Shown piece after piece: positions 42,092 through 52,001 of a stretch of DNA of 64,000 bases. The DNA is from JAJFJD01 sp965228425. Its GTDB lineage: Bacteria > Pseudomonadota > Alphaproteobacteria > UBA8366. The translations under genes and the position numbers were made by a program. The stretch spans positions 2,294,001 through 2,358,000 of the forward strand of contig OZ245815.1 in NCBI GenBank assembly GCA_965228425.1, in the 5' to 3' direction. Every line of letters starts with the position of its first letter. The first letter of the stretch is position 1. The notes beneath the pieces were generated by a model. That model ran no database searches and had not been told where the DNA came from. It saw only the letters and a list, made by a program, of their open reading frames with translations.

Positions 42092-42469
42092 ATGGCTAAT
42101 CTTGAACAGATTGCTGAGGATCTTTCCAACCTCACCGTTCTCGAAGCGGCGGAGTTGTCGAAGATGCTCGAAGAGAAATGGGGTGTTTCCGCCGCGGCGC
42201 CGGTCGCCGTTGCGGGCGCAGCCCCGGCGGCGGGCGATGGTGCCGCTGCCGAAGCGAAAGACGAATTCGACGTCGTGCTTGCCAGCATTGGCGACAAGAA
42301 GATCAACGTGATCAAAGAAGTCCGGGCGATTACGGGTCTCGGACTGAAGGAAGCGAAGGATCTTGTCGAAAGTGCTCCGAAGCCGGTCAAGGAGGCCGTT
42401 TCGAAGGACGAAGCCGAAGAGTTGAAGAAGAAACTGGAAGACGTGGGCGCCTCTGTCGAGCTCAAATAG
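42092..42469 (+). CDS. rplL: Ribosomal protein L7/L12
   Basis: A 125-residue L7/L12 with the N-terminal dimerisation helices (LSNLTVLEAAELSKMLEE), an Ala-rich hinge around residues 35-55, and the C-terminal factor-binding domain (GLGLKEAKDLVESAPKPVKE). It recruits translation GTPases. AGGAG-like bases precede the ATG by a normal distance. Confidence 0.97.
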   Translation: MANLEQIAEDLSNLTVLEAAELSKMLEEKWGVSAAAPVAVAGAAPAAGDGAAAEAKDEFDVVLASIGDKKINVIKEVRAITGLGLKEAKDLVESAPKPVKEAVSKDEAEELKKKLEDVGASVELK

Positions 42470-42498
42470 TGCGGCAGAACGCTCTTAAGTATCCGGCA

Positions 42499-42523
42499 GG
42501 GGCGCGCCTTCGGGCGCAGCCCC
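42499..42523 (+). other. UUCG-tetraloop hairpin in the rplL-rpoB spacer
   Basis: Bases 42499-42508 pair with 42513-42523 around a C(TTCG)G tetraloop, with one bulged A at 42518. It is a very stable 10-bp hairpin without a U-run. In E. coli this spacer holds an attenuator and an RNase III site that adjust rpoBC output; an equivalent role is likely by position. Confidence 0.5.
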
Positions 42524-42589
42524 TCGCCATGTTTAGTCGGTAATGCAGAGGTGGCCGGGCGTGTCCCGGACCACGGTCGAGGATCAATA

Positions 42590-45500
42590 ATGCCGCAATC
42601 CTTTACGGGTCGTAAGCGTATTCGCAAATCGTTCGGGCGTATCGCGGAAGTCGCGCCAATGCCCAACTTGATTGAGGTCCAGAAGACTTCGTATGACCGC
42701 TTTCTCCTGCCGGTCCAGAACGGAAGCGACACCAGCATTCCGTCGGGTCTCGAGGAAGCGTTCCGCACGGTATTCCCGATCCGGGATTTTTCCGGACGGG
42801 CGCAGCTTGAGTTCGTGAAATACGAACTGGAGGAGCCGAAATACGACGTCGAGGAATGTCAGCAGCGCGACATGACCTATGCAGCGCCGTTGAAGGTGAC
42901 GCTGCGCTTGGTCGTGTGGGATATCGACGAGGAGACGGGTGCGCGCTCGATCCGCGACATCAAGGAACAAGACGTTTACATGGGCGACATGCCGCTGATG
43001 ACGCCGAACGGTACGTTCGTCGTGAATGGCACCGAGCGTGTCATCGTCAGCCAGATGCATCGGTCGCCGGGCGTGTTTTTCGACCACGACAAAGGCAAGA
43101 CCCACTCGTCGGGCAAGTATCTGTTCGCGGCGCGGGTGATCCCGTACCGCGGGTCGTGGCTCGATTTCGAATTCGACGCTAAAGACCTCGTTTTCGTGCG
43201 CATCGACCGCCGGCGGAAGCTGCCGGCGACGACGCTGCTTATGGCGCTCGACAACGATGCGACCGAGGCGTTGCGCGAGGAGCGGGCGAAAGAAGGTCTC
43301 GAGCTGGAGCCGGGCGAAGCGGTCGGCATGTCGAAGGAAGACATTCTCGACTACTTCTATGACACGGTGACGTTCAAGGAGACCAAGGGCGGCTGGAAAA
43401 CGCCGTTCGACGCCGAGCGTATGCGCGGCATCAAACTCGATCAGGACCTGATCAACGCGAAATCCGGCAAGGTCGTCGCCGAGGCGGGCCAAAAAGTCAC
43501 ACCGCGGCTGTCGAAGAAACTCGAACAGGCCGGATTGAAAGAAATTCTTGTTCCCGGCGAAGAACTGATCGGCAGATATATCGCGTGCGATCTGGTCAAC
43601 GAAAGCACGGGAGAGATCTACGCCGAAGCGGGCGAGGAGATCACCGAGGAACTGCTGGAGCAGTTCACGGAGATCGGGATCAAGGAACTGCCGACGCTGA
43701 ACATCGACCACACCAACGTCGGTCCCTACATCCGCAATTCGCTGGCGAGCGACAAGAACAGTTCGCGCGAAGACGCGCTGATCGACATCTATCGGGTGAT
43801 GCGCCCGGGCGAGCCGCCGACCTTGGAAACGGCTGAAGCCATGTTGAAAAGCCTGTTCTTCGATTCCGAGCGCTACGACCTGTCGGCCGTTGGCCGGGTC
43901 AAGATGAACTCCCGCCTGAACCAGGAAACGCATGACCAGATGCGGACCTTGCGGCGGCAGGACATCTTGGCGATCGTCCGCGTCCTCGTGGACCTTAAGG
44001 ACGGCCGCGGCGACATCGACGACATCGACCATCTCGGCAACCGCCGCGTCCGGTCGGTCGGCGAGTTGTTGGAAAACCAGTATCGTGTCGGACTGCTGCG
44101 CATGGAACGTGCGATCCGCGAGCGGATGAGCACGGTCGAAATCGACAGTGTCATGCCGCACGACCTGATCAACGCGAAACCCGCGGCCGCGGCCGTCCGG
44201 GAATTCTTCGGATCGTCGCAGTTGTCGCAGTTCATGGATCAGACGAACCCGCTGTCGGAAATCACCCATAAGCGGCGCCTCTCTGCATTGGGGCCGGGTG
44301 GTCTGACGCGCGAGCGCGCGGGCTTCGAGGTCCGCGACGTTCATCCGACGCATTATGGCCGGATTTGTCCCATCGAAACGCCGGAAGGTCCTAATATCGG
44401 GCTGATCAACAGCTTGGCCACCTTCGCGCGGATCAATCAATATGGCTTCATCGAGACGCCGTACCGCAAGGTCGAGAACGGCAAGGTGTCCGACGAAGTC
44501 CTCTATATGTCGGCGATGGACGAGGGCCGCTACACGGTGGCGCAGGCCAATGCGAAGATGGATGGCCGCGGTAAGCTGACCGAGGAAATGGTGAGTTGCC
44601 GGGGCGGCGGTGAGTATATTCTGGCGCGTCCCGAGGACATCGACCTCATCGACGTTTCACCGAAGCAAATCGTCTCGGTGGCGGCGGCGTTGATTCCGTT
44701 CCTGGAGAACGACGACGCCAACCGCGCCTTGATGGGCTCGAACATGCAACGTCAGGCGGTGCCGTTGTTGCAGGCCGAAGCGCCTTTCGTCGGCACGGGC
44801 ATGGAGGAGCGCGTTGCGCGCGACTCCGGTGCGGCCATCGTCGCGCGCCGGTCTGGCGTGGTCGATCAGGTGGACGCGACCCGTATCGTGGTCCGGGCAA
44901 CGGAAGAGACGGAGGCGGCCGCCTCCGGTGTCGACATCTACAACCTGTTGAAATTCCAACGGTCGAACCAGAACACCTGCATCACGCAGCGCCCGCTGGT
45001 GAAGGTCGGTGACCAGGTCGCCAAGGACGACATCATCGCGGACGGCCCGTCGACGCAGCTCGGCGAGCTGGCGCTGGGCCGGAACGTGCTCGTCGCCTTC
45101 ATGCCGTGGAACGGATACAACTTCGAGGACTCGATCCTGATTTCCGAACGCATCGTTCGGGACGATGTCTTCTCGTCGATCCATATCGAGGAATACGAGG
45201 TGATGGCCCGGGATACCAAACTCGGCCAGGAAGAAATCACCCGCGATATCCCGAATGTGGGCGAAGAGGCGTTGAAGGACCTCGACGAAGCCGGCATCGT
45301 TTATATCGGTGCCGAAGTGAAGGCGGGCGACATCCTGGTCGGCAAGGTAACGCCGAAGGGCGAGTCGCCGATGACGCCGGAAGAGAAGCTTCTGCGCGCG
45401 ATCTTCGGCGAAAAGGCATCCGACGTCCGCGATACCTCGTTGCGCGTGCCGCCGGGCGGCATGGGCACGGTCGTGGAGGTGCGGGTGTTCTCGCGGCGCG

Positions 45501-46765
45501 GCGTCGATAAGGACGAACGTGCGCTCGCCATCGAACGCCAGGAGATCGAACGTCTCGCGAAGGACCGGGACGACGAAAAAGCCATCCTGGAAGGGTCTTT
45601 CAACGACCGTCTCGCCGACCGGCTGCGCAACCAGACCGTTGTCAGCGGACCGAAGGGTTTGGCGTCCGGCAAGCGCATCACCGACGCTTTGATGAGCGAT
45701 TACACGCCGGGTCAATGGCGTCAGATCGTGGTCAAGAACGGATCGGTGAACGACGAACTCGAGGCGCTTAAGAAGCAACACGACGAGTCGATCGATCAGC
45801 TGCAGAACCGCTTCGAAGACAAGGTCGAGAAGCTGCAGCGCGGCGACGAATTGCCGCCTGGCGTGATGAAGATGGTCAAGGTCTTTGTGGCGACCAAGCG
45901 CAAGCTACAGCCCGGCGATAAGATGGCCGGCCGCCACGGCAACAAGGGCGTCATTTCCAAGATCGTGCCGATCGAGGACATGCCGTATCTCGACGACGGC
46001 CAACCGGTCGACGTCGTGCTGAACCCGCTGGGCGTTCCCAGCCGCATGAATGTCGGTCAAATCCTGGAGACGCATTTGGGCTGGGCCAGTCATGGCTTGG
46101 GCCGGCAGATTCGGGAAATGGTCGAGGCGGCGCAGAACGGCGTCGGCGGGACGCCCGAGCTGAAGAAGGGGCTTGAGAAGGTCTACGGCAAGGACACGTT
46201 CAAGGAAGACATCGCGTCCATGGACGAGCCGCAGATCACCGAGCTTGCCGGCAATCTCGTAAACGGCGTGCCGTTTGCGACGCCGGTCTTCGACGGTGCG
46301 CATGAGGACGACATTGTCACCGCGCTGAAAGCGGCGGGGCACGATGTTTCCGGGCAAGTCACGCTCACCGACGGCCAGACCGGCGAGACGTTCTCGCGCA
46401 AGGTCACGGTCGGCTTCATCTATATGCTGAAACTGCATCACTTGGTGGACGACAAGATCCATGCGCGGTCGATCGGACCGTACAGCCTGGTGACCCAGCA
46501 GCCGTTGGGCGGCAAGGCGCAGTTCGGCGGTCAGCGGTTCGGCGAGATGGAGGTCTGGGCGCTTGAAGCCTACGGCGCAGCCTACACCTTGCAGGAAATG
46601 CTGACGGTGAAATCGGATGACGTATCCGGGCGGACAAAGGTCTACGAGGCCATTGTGCGCGGCGACGACACGTTCGAAGCCGGCATTCCGGAATCCTTCA
46701 ACGTTCTCGTCAAAGAACTGCGTTCGCTCGGCCTCAATGTCGAGTTGATGCAGGAGAACGTCTAA
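42590..46765 (+). CDS. rpoB: RNA polymerase subunit beta
   Basis: A 1391-residue beta subunit. The rifampicin region reads SSQLSQFMDQTNPLSEITHK, keeping Asp516, His526 and, further on, Ser531 (E. coli numbering), so nothing in it suggests rifampicin resistance. Later blocks GRHGNKGV and LGGKAQFGGQRFGEMEVWAL are standard. The ATG at 42590 (MPQSFTGRK) follows GAGG and is the conserved alphaproteobacterial start; the extra frame to 42551 is leader. Confidence 0.97.
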   Translation: MPQSFTGRKRIRKSFGRIAEVAPMPNLIEVQKTSYDRFLLPVQNGSDTSIPSGLEEAFRTVFPIRDFSGRAQLEFVKYELEEPKYDVEECQQRDMTYAAPLKVTLRLVVWDIDEETGARSIRDIKEQDVYMGDMPLMTPNGTFVVNGTERVIVSQMHRSPGVFFDHDKGKTHSSGKYLFAARVIPYRGSWLDFEFDAKDLVFVRIDRRRKLPATTLLMALDNDATEALREERAKEGLELEPGEAVGMSKEDILDYFYDTVTFKETKGGWKTPFDAERMRGIKLDQDLINAKSGKVVAEAGQKVTPRLSKKLEQAGLKEILVPGEELIGRYIACDLVNESTGEIYAEAGEEITEELLEQFTEIGIKELPTLNIDHTNVGPYIRNSLASDKNSSREDALIDIYRVMRPGEPPTLETAEAMLKSLFFDSERYDLSAVGRVKMNSRLNQETHDQMRTLRRQDILAIVRVLVDLKDGRGDIDDIDHLGNRRVRSVGELLENQYRVGLLRMERAIRERMSTVEIDSVMPHDLINAKPAAAAVREFFGSSQLSQFMDQTNPLSEITHKRRLSALGPGGLTRERAGFEVRDVHPTHYGRICPIETPEGPNIGLINSLATFARINQYGFIETPYRKVENGKVSDEVLYMSAMDEGRYTVAQANAKMDGRGKLTEEMVSCRGGGEYILARPEDIDLIDVSPKQIVSVAAALIPFLENDDANRALMGSNMQRQAVPLLQAEAPFVGTGMEERVARDSGAAIVARRSGVVDQVDATRIVVRATEETEAAASGVDIYNLLKFQRSNQNTCITQRPLVKVGDQVAKDDIIADGPSTQLGELALGRNVLVAFMPWNGYNFEDSILISERIVRDDVFSSIHIEEYEVMARDTKLGQEEITRDIPNVGEEALKDLDEAGIVYIGAEVKAGDILVGKVTPKGESPMTPEEKLLRAIFGEKASDVRDTSLRVPPGGMGTVVEVRVFSRRGVDKDERALAIERQEIERLAKDRDDEKAILEGSFNDRLADRLRNQTVVSGPKGLASGKRITDALMSDYTPGQWRQIVVKNGSVNDELEALKKQHDESIDQLQNRFEDKVEKLQRGDELPPGVMKMVKVFVATKRKLQPGDKMAGRHGNKGVISKIVPIEDMPYLDDGQPVDVVLNPLGVPSRMNVGQILETHLGWASHGLGRQIREMVEAAQNGVGGTPELKKGLEKVYGKDTFKEDIASMDEPQITELAGNLVNGVPFATPVFDGAHEDDIVTALKAAGHDVSGQVTLTDGQTGETFSRKVTVGFIYMLKLHHLVDDKIHARSIGPYSLVTQQPLGGKAQFGGQRFGEMEVWALEAYGAAYTLQEMLTVKSDDVSGRTKVYEAIVRGDDTFEAGIPESFNVLVKELRSLGLNVELMQENV

Positions 46766-46833
46766 GCAGTTTTACGGCCCATGACATGGTTCCCACCGAT
46801 GGTGGTGCGAACCGATAGGTCAGGAGAGACTTG

Positions 46834-49800
46834 ATGAACGAGTTGATGAACATTTTCGGCCAGCCGACGGGCCCGCAAGGGTTCGATCACATTCGCATCT
46901 CGCTTGCCAGCCCGGATCGCATCCGGTCCTGGTCCTATGGTGAGATCAAGAAGCCGGAAACGATCAACTATCGAACCTTTAAGCCGGAGCGGGACGGCCT
47001 GTTCTGCGCGCGCATTTTCGGTCCGATCAAGGATTACGAGTGCCTGTGCGGTAAATACAAGCGCATGAAGTATCGCGGCATCATCTGCGAAAAGTGCGGT
47101 GTCGAAGTCACCCTCTCCAAGGTCCGGCGCGAGCGCATGGGCCATATCGAGCTGGCCTCGCCGGTGGCCCACATCTGGTTCCTGAAGTCGCTACCCAGCC
47201 GGATCGGCTTGCTGCTCGATATGACGCTTAAAGAGCTGGAGCGGATTCTCTACTTCGAGAATTACATCGTCATCGAGCCCGGATTGACCGCATTGAAGGA
47301 GCGGCAGCTCCTCAGTGAGGAAGAGTATCTTGACGCCCAGGACGAGTATGGCGACGAGAACTTCACCGCGAAGATCGGCGCGGAGGCGCTGCTCGACATG
47401 CTCTGCGCCATCGACCTCGAGGCCGAGCGGGAACAGGTTCGCGTCGATCTTCGGGAGACCGGCTCTGAAGCGAAGCGCAAGAAATATGTCAAGCGCCTCA
47501 AGCTGATCGAGGCCTTTATCGAATCCAACACCCGCCCCGAATGGATGATCCTGTCGGTCATTCCGGTTATTCCGCCGGAGCTGCGCCCGCTGGTCCCGCT
47601 CGATGGCGGCCGGTTCGCCACGTCGGACCTGAACGACCTGTATCGCCGGGTCATCAACCGGAACAACCGCCTGAAGCGGCTCATCGAGTTACGCGCGCCG
47701 GAGATCATCGTCCGGAACGAAAAGCGGATGCTGCAAGAAGCGGTGGACGCCCTGTTCGATAACGGCCGCCGCGGCCGGGTGATCACGGGCGCCAATAAGC
47801 GGCCGTTGAAATCGCTGTCCGATATGCTGAAGGGCAAGCAGGGACGGTTCCGTCAGAATCTGCTCGGCAAGCGCGTCGACTATTCCGGCCGCTCGGTCAT
47901 CGTGGTCGGCCCGGAATTGATGCTGCACCAATGCGGCCTGCCGAAGAAGATGGCGTTGGAACTGTTTAAGCCGTTCATCTATTCGCGGCTCGAGGTCTAT
48001 GGCATGGCGTCCACGATCAAGGCCGCCAAGCGCATGGTCGAAAAGGAGCGGCCGGAAGTCTGGGACATCCTGGAAGAGGTGATCCGCGAACATCCGGTCC
48101 TGCTGAACCGGGCGCCGACGCTGCATCGCCTCGGCATCCAGGCATTCGAGCCGGTGCTAATCGAGGGCAAGGCGATCCAGCTTCATCCGCTGGTTTGCGC
48201 GGCATTCAATGCCGACTTCGACGGTGACCAGATGGCGGTCCACGTGCCGCTATCGATGGAAGCCCAGCTCGAGGCGCGCGTCCTGATGATGTCGACCAAC
48301 AACATCCTGTCGCCGGCGAACGGCAAGCCGATTATCGTGCCGTCGCAGGATATCGTTCTCGGCCTGTACTATCTGTCGCTCGAGAAACCCGAGCGGGTCG
48401 GCGCGGCGTTGGAACTCAGCAAGCAGGACGAACTCGCGGCGGGTATCGAAAGCAAGGACTTGATCGTCCTCGAAACCGAAAATCAGACCGTCGTCGACGT
48501 CGGGCCGGACGACATGACCAAGACCTGGCGTGCCATCAAGGGTGGCAAGATGACGGTTCATCGCGTGCCCCGTTTCGCCACGGTCGGCGAGATCGAGCAC
48601 GCGTTATCGACCGACTCCATCGACCTGAATGCTCGAATCAAGGCGCGTTACGAGACCGTCGACGAGAAGGGCGAGACCGTGGTTCGGTCAGTGCTTTCCA
48701 CGCCGGGCCGGATGCTGATGTCGCAGATCTTGCCGCGCAGCCCTTTGGTCCCGTTCGAATTGATCAACCAGCTGCTGACCAAGAAGGAGATCACCCACGT
48801 TATCGATCAGGTGTATCGCCACTGCGGTCAGAAGGAGACCTGCATCTTTGCCGACCGGCTGATGCAGATGGGTTTCCGCCATGCCTGCACCGCCGGTATT
48901 TCCTTCGGTAAGGACGATCTCATCATTCCCGCCGCCAAGCAGTCGCTGATCGGCGAAGCGAAAGAGAAGATCAAGGAATACGAGCAGCAGTATCTCGACG
49001 GCCTGATCACCAAAGGCGAGAAATACAACAAGGTGGTCGATGTCTGGTCCGAATGCGGCGATCTTGTCGCCGACGAGATGATGAACGCCATGGAGGCCGG
49101 CGAAGAAGGCGAGGTCAACTCGGTCTTCATGATGGCCCATTCCGGCGCGCGTGGCTCGGCGGCGCAGATCAAGCAGCTTGCCGGCATGCGCGGCCTGATG
49201 GCCAAGCCGAGCGGCGAAATCATCGAAACGCCGATCATTTCGAACTTCAAGGAAGGCTTGAGCGTTCTCGAGTACTTCAACTCGACGCATGGCGCGCGGA
49301 AGGGTTTGGCGGATACGGCGTTGAAGACCGCCAACTCCGGTTATCTGACCCGCCGTCTCGTCGACGTGGCACAGGATTGCATCATCGTCGAAGACGATTG
49401 CGGGACGACGGAAGGCCTGGCCATGGTCGCGGTCATCGAGGGCGGCGACGTTATCGAGGAACTGGCCGAACGGATTGTCGGCCGCCATGCGGCGGTCGAT
49501 ATCGTCGATCCGGAGACGAAAAAGGTCATCGTCAAGGGCGGCGACTTGATCGACGAGGAAAGCCTCGACGCGATCGAAACCGCCGGGTTGGACCATGTCC
49601 GCGTCCGGTCGGTCCTGACCTGCGAGAGCAAGGGCGGCGCCTGCGGCAAATGCTATGGGCGTGATCTGGCGCGCGGCACGAAGGTCAACATGGGTGAGGC
49701 GGTCGGCGTGATCGCGGCCCAGTCGATCGGTGAGCCGGGCACGCAGCTGACGATGCGGACCTTCCACATCGGCGGCGCGGCGCAGGTCGCCGAGCAGTCT

Positions 49801-51183
49801 GGCTTCGAAACCACCATCGATGGCACCGTCGTCATTTCGAACGGCAACCTCGTGACCGACTCCAGCGGCCGCGACGTGGTCATGAACCGCAGCACCGAAA
49901 TCGGCGTCCGAGATGCGCAGAAACGGGAGCGCGTGCGCCATCGTATTCCGTATGGCGCCCGGCTGCTGGTTAAGGACGGCGGAACCGTCTCGAAGGGCGA
50001 CCGTCTCGCGGAGTGGGACCCGTACACGATTCCGATCATCACCGAGAAGGACGGCATCGCGAACTATGTCGACCTTGTCGGCGGTGTTTCGATGCGAGAA
50101 GCAGTGGACGAGACCACGGGCATTTCGAGCAAGGTGGTGACCGATTGGAAGCAGCAGCCGAAGGGCGCCGACCTGCGGCCGCGGATCACGCTGCGCGACA
50201 AGAAGGGCGAAGTGATCAAGCTCTCGAACGAGCTTGAGGCGCGTTACTTCCTGTCGGTGGATGCCATTCTGTCGGTCGAGAACGGCCAGGCGGTCAAGGC
50301 AGGCGACGTGTTGGCGCGTATCCCGCGCGAGGCGTCGAAAACCCGAGATATCACGGGTGGTCTGCCGCGTGTCGCCGAGTTGTTCGAGGCACGCCGGCCG
50401 AAAGACTTCGCGATCATCACCAACGCCGATGGCCGTGTCGAATTCGGCAAGGACTACAAGACCAAGCGGCGAATCGTCGTGGTCCCGCCGGAGGAAGATA
50501 AGGAGCCGAGCGAATATCTCGTCCCGAAGGGCAAGCATATTACCGTTCAGGAGGGCGATTTCGTCCAGAAGGGTGATTTGCTGATGGACGGCAACCCGGT
50601 GCCGCACGACATCCTGGAGGTCATGGGTGTCGAGGCGCTGGCGGATTACCTGGTTAAGGAAATCCAGGACGTCTACCGGCTCCAGGGTGTGAAGATCAAC
50701 GACAAGCATATCGAGGTGATCGTTCGCCAGATGCTCCAGAAAGTGGAGATTTCCGATCCTGGCGATAGCATCATGCTCACCGGCGAGCAGATCGACCGCG
50801 AGGAGTTCGACGAGAACAACAACCGGACGACTGCCGATGGCGGGAAGGCGGCCTCTGGCACGCCGGTCCTCCAGGGCATCACGAAGGCCTCGCTGCAGAC
50901 CAAGTCCTTCATTTCCGCGGCCTCCTTCCAGGAGACCACCCGGGTGCTGACCGAAGCAGCAGTGAACGGCAAGATCGATACGCTTGAAGGGCTTAAGGAA
51001 AATGTCATTGTCGGCCGCCTGATCCCGGCGGGTACCGGCAGTGTCATGAACCGTCTGAAGATCGTCGCGGCCGAGCGTGACCGCGAGCTTGCCGCCGTGC
51101 AGGCTCAGGAAAGCCCGGCCATCGAAACCGCTGGTCTGGACGACGATAACAAGGACCAGTCGGAGCAATCGGAGGTCGCCTAG
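46834..51183 (+). CDS. rpoC: RNA polymerase subunit beta-prime
   Basis: A 1449-residue beta-prime subunit. The catalytic Mg motif is NADFDGDQMAVH. The N-terminal zinc site (CLCGKYKRMKYRGIICEKCG) and the second Cys cluster (CESKGGACGKCYG) are intact. The ATG at 46834 lies 7 nt after GGAG; a TTG one codon earlier is possible. The 68-bp spacer after rpoB can form a small GGTTC/GAACC hairpin. Confidence 0.97.
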   Translation: MNELMNIFGQPTGPQGFDHIRISLASPDRIRSWSYGEIKKPETINYRTFKPERDGLFCARIFGPIKDYECLCGKYKRMKYRGIICEKCGVEVTLSKVRRERMGHIELASPVAHIWFLKSLPSRIGLLLDMTLKELERILYFENYIVIEPGLTALKERQLLSEEEYLDAQDEYGDENFTAKIGAEALLDMLCAIDLEAEREQVRVDLRETGSEAKRKKYVKRLKLIEAFIESNTRPEWMILSVIPVIPPELRPLVPLDGGRFATSDLNDLYRRVINRNNRLKRLIELRAPEIIVRNEKRMLQEAVDALFDNGRRGRVITGANKRPLKSLSDMLKGKQGRFRQNLLGKRVDYSGRSVIVVGPELMLHQCGLPKKMALELFKPFIYSRLEVYGMASTIKAAKRMVEKERPEVWDILEEVIREHPVLLNRAPTLHRLGIQAFEPVLIEGKAIQLHPLVCAAFNADFDGDQMAVHVPLSMEAQLEARVLMMSTNNILSPANGKPIIVPSQDIVLGLYYLSLEKPERVGAALELSKQDELAAGIESKDLIVLETENQTVVDVGPDDMTKTWRAIKGGKMTVHRVPRFATVGEIEHALSTDSIDLNARIKARYETVDEKGETVVRSVLSTPGRMLMSQILPRSPLVPFELINQLLTKKEITHVIDQVYRHCGQKETCIFADRLMQMGFRHACTAGISFGKDDLIIPAAKQSLIGEAKEKIKEYEQQYLDGLITKGEKYNKVVDVWSECGDLVADEMMNAMEAGEEGEVNSVFMMAHSGARGSAAQIKQLAGMRGLMAKPSGEIIETPIISNFKEGLSVLEYFNSTHGARKGLADTALKTANSGYLTRRLVDVAQDCIIVEDDCGTTEGLAMVAVIEGGDVIEELAERIVGRHAAVDIVDPETKKVIVKGGDLIDEESLDAIETAGLDHVRVRSVLTCESKGGACGKCYGRDLARGTKVNMGEAVGVIAAQSIGEPGTQLTMRTFHIGGAAQVAEQSGFETTIDGTVVISNGNLVTDSSGRDVVMNRSTEIGVRDAQKRERVRHRIPYGARLLVKDGGTVSKGDRLAEWDPYTIPIITEKDGIANYVDLVGGVSMREAVDETTGISSKVVTDWKQQPKGADLRPRITLRDKKGEVIKLSNELEARYFLSVDAILSVENGQAVKAGDVLARIPREASKTRDITGGLPRVAELFEARRPKDFAIITNADGRVEFGKDYKTKRRIVVVPPEEDKEPSEYLVPKGKHITVQEGDFVQKGDLLMDGNPVPHDILEVMGVEALADYLVKEIQDVYRLQGVKINDKHIEVIVRQMLQKVEISDPGDSIMLTGEQIDREEFDENNNRTTADGGKAASGTPVLQGITKASLQTKSFISAASFQETTRVLTEAAVNGKIDTLEGLKENVIVGRLIPAGTGSVMNRLKIVAAERDRELAAVQAQESPAIETAGLDDDNKDQSEQSEVA

Positions 51184-51199
51184 GACGTAAAATCGGGAC

Positions 51200-51244
51200 G
51201 TGCCGCCGCCTGATCCGGGCTTCCGGAAGCGCGGGCGGCGGCAC
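51200..51244 (+). terminator. Large GC-rich hairpin after rpoC
   Basis: GTGCCGCCGCC (51200-51210) pairs perfectly with GGCGGCGGCAC (51234-51244) around a 23-nt interval that can itself fold. It starts 17 bp after the rpoC stop. No U-run follows, so it may protect the 3' end or terminate only with help. A promoter for rpsL lies 45 bp further on. Confidence 0.45.
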
Positions 51245-51288
51245 TGCTCGAAAGTCGCCGAAACGGTCAGAAAAGCGCGATCTTTTGC

Positions 51289-51317
51289 TTGACGCCCTAT
51301 AGGGCCGTTACTAGTAT
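51289..51317 (+). promoter_or_regulatory. Strong sigma70-type promoter for the str operon
   Basis: TTGACG (51289-51294), a 17-bp spacer and TAGTAT (51312-51317) match the consensus at 5/6 positions in each box with ideal spacing. The start would be near 51324, giving an rpsL leader of about 290 nt. It separates rpoBC from rpsL-rpsG-fusA-tuf as an independently initiated unit. Confidence 0.7.
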
Positions 51318-51612
51318 GCGCGACTTCTTGAAGGAGCTAGGTAGTAGCGGCTGGCGTAGGGAGGCTAGGCCATGCCACTAGACACAGCTTCGGGAACATA
51401 GAGCTTTGACATAAGCCGGAAAGCCGGCTGCAAATTCGGTCCGCGTGGCCCGCAGTGAAGCAAAATGTGTGCTTTGCTGGCGGACTTCGTCATTTTGTCC
51501 TACCGGTATTTTGGTGGGGTGCTGGGCGGCACGAAACTGGAGCGAATCCCGGCGGTGCTCCACAGGGTAACGAGTATCTCGCTGGGTGTGACGAGGAGGA
51601 TTGAGGGCTAGC
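51318..51612 (+). other. Long rpsL leader with two short ORFs and hairpins
   Basis: This 295-nt leader holds a nine-codon ORF at 51372-51401 (MPLDTASGT) with GGGAGG 7 nt upstream, then a hairpin GCCGG-AAAG-CCGGC (51415-51428). A 48-codon ORF at 51465-51611 ends one base before the rpsL ATG. A TTGACA at 51406-51411 has no matching -10. None of these was in my first-pass gene list; all could be chance. S7- or S12-mediated control is not demonstrable from sequence. Confidence 0.4.
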
Positions 51613-51984
51613 ATGCCGACGATCAATCAACTGATCCGAAAGGGTCGACACGACAAGCCGACCCGGAACAAGGTTCCGGCGCTCGAAGCGTGTCCCCAGA
51701 AGCGCGGCGTTTGCACGCGCGTTTATACGACGACGCCGAAAAAGCCGAACTCGGCTTTGCGTAAGGTCGCTCGCGTACGCCTGACCAACGGGTTCGAAGT
51801 GACCAGCTACATCCCGGGTGAGGGGCATAACCTGCAGGAACATTCGGTGGTGATGATCCGTGGTGGACGGGTCAAGGACCTGCCGGGCGTTCGTTATCAC
51901 ATCATTCGCGGAACGCTCGACACGCAGGGTGTCGACGACCGCAGGCAGCGCCGTTCGAAATACGGCGCCAAACGGCCTAAGTAG
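51613..51984 (+). CDS. rpsL: Ribosomal protein S12
   Basis: A 123-residue S12. The decoding-centre loops TTTPKKPNSALRK and GGRVKDLPGVRYH keep the lysines whose change gives streptomycin resistance, so the allele looks wild type. The ATG at 51613 with GAGGG 5 nt upstream is the conserved start (MPTINQLIRKG); a TTG at 51601 in frame sits directly after GAGGAGGA but would add four unusual residues. Confidence 0.97.
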   Translation: MPTINQLIRKGRHDKPTRNKVPALEACPQKRGVCTRVYTTTPKKPNSALRKVARVRLTNGFEVTSYIPGEGHNLQEHSVVMIRGGRVKDLPGVRYHIIRGTLDTQGVDDRRQRRSKYGAKRPK

Positions 51985-52001
51985 GACGGCGGGAAAAGAC
52001 A

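Noticed and set aside
42584..44440. 618-codon minus-strand ORF opposite rpoB
   Set aside because: Antisense shadow of rpoB; long only because GC-rich DNA has few stops.
48688..51168. 826-codon minus-strand ORF opposite rpoC
   Set aside because: Pure antisense shadow of rpoC, rich in Leu, Arg, His and Asp, with no recognisable fold.
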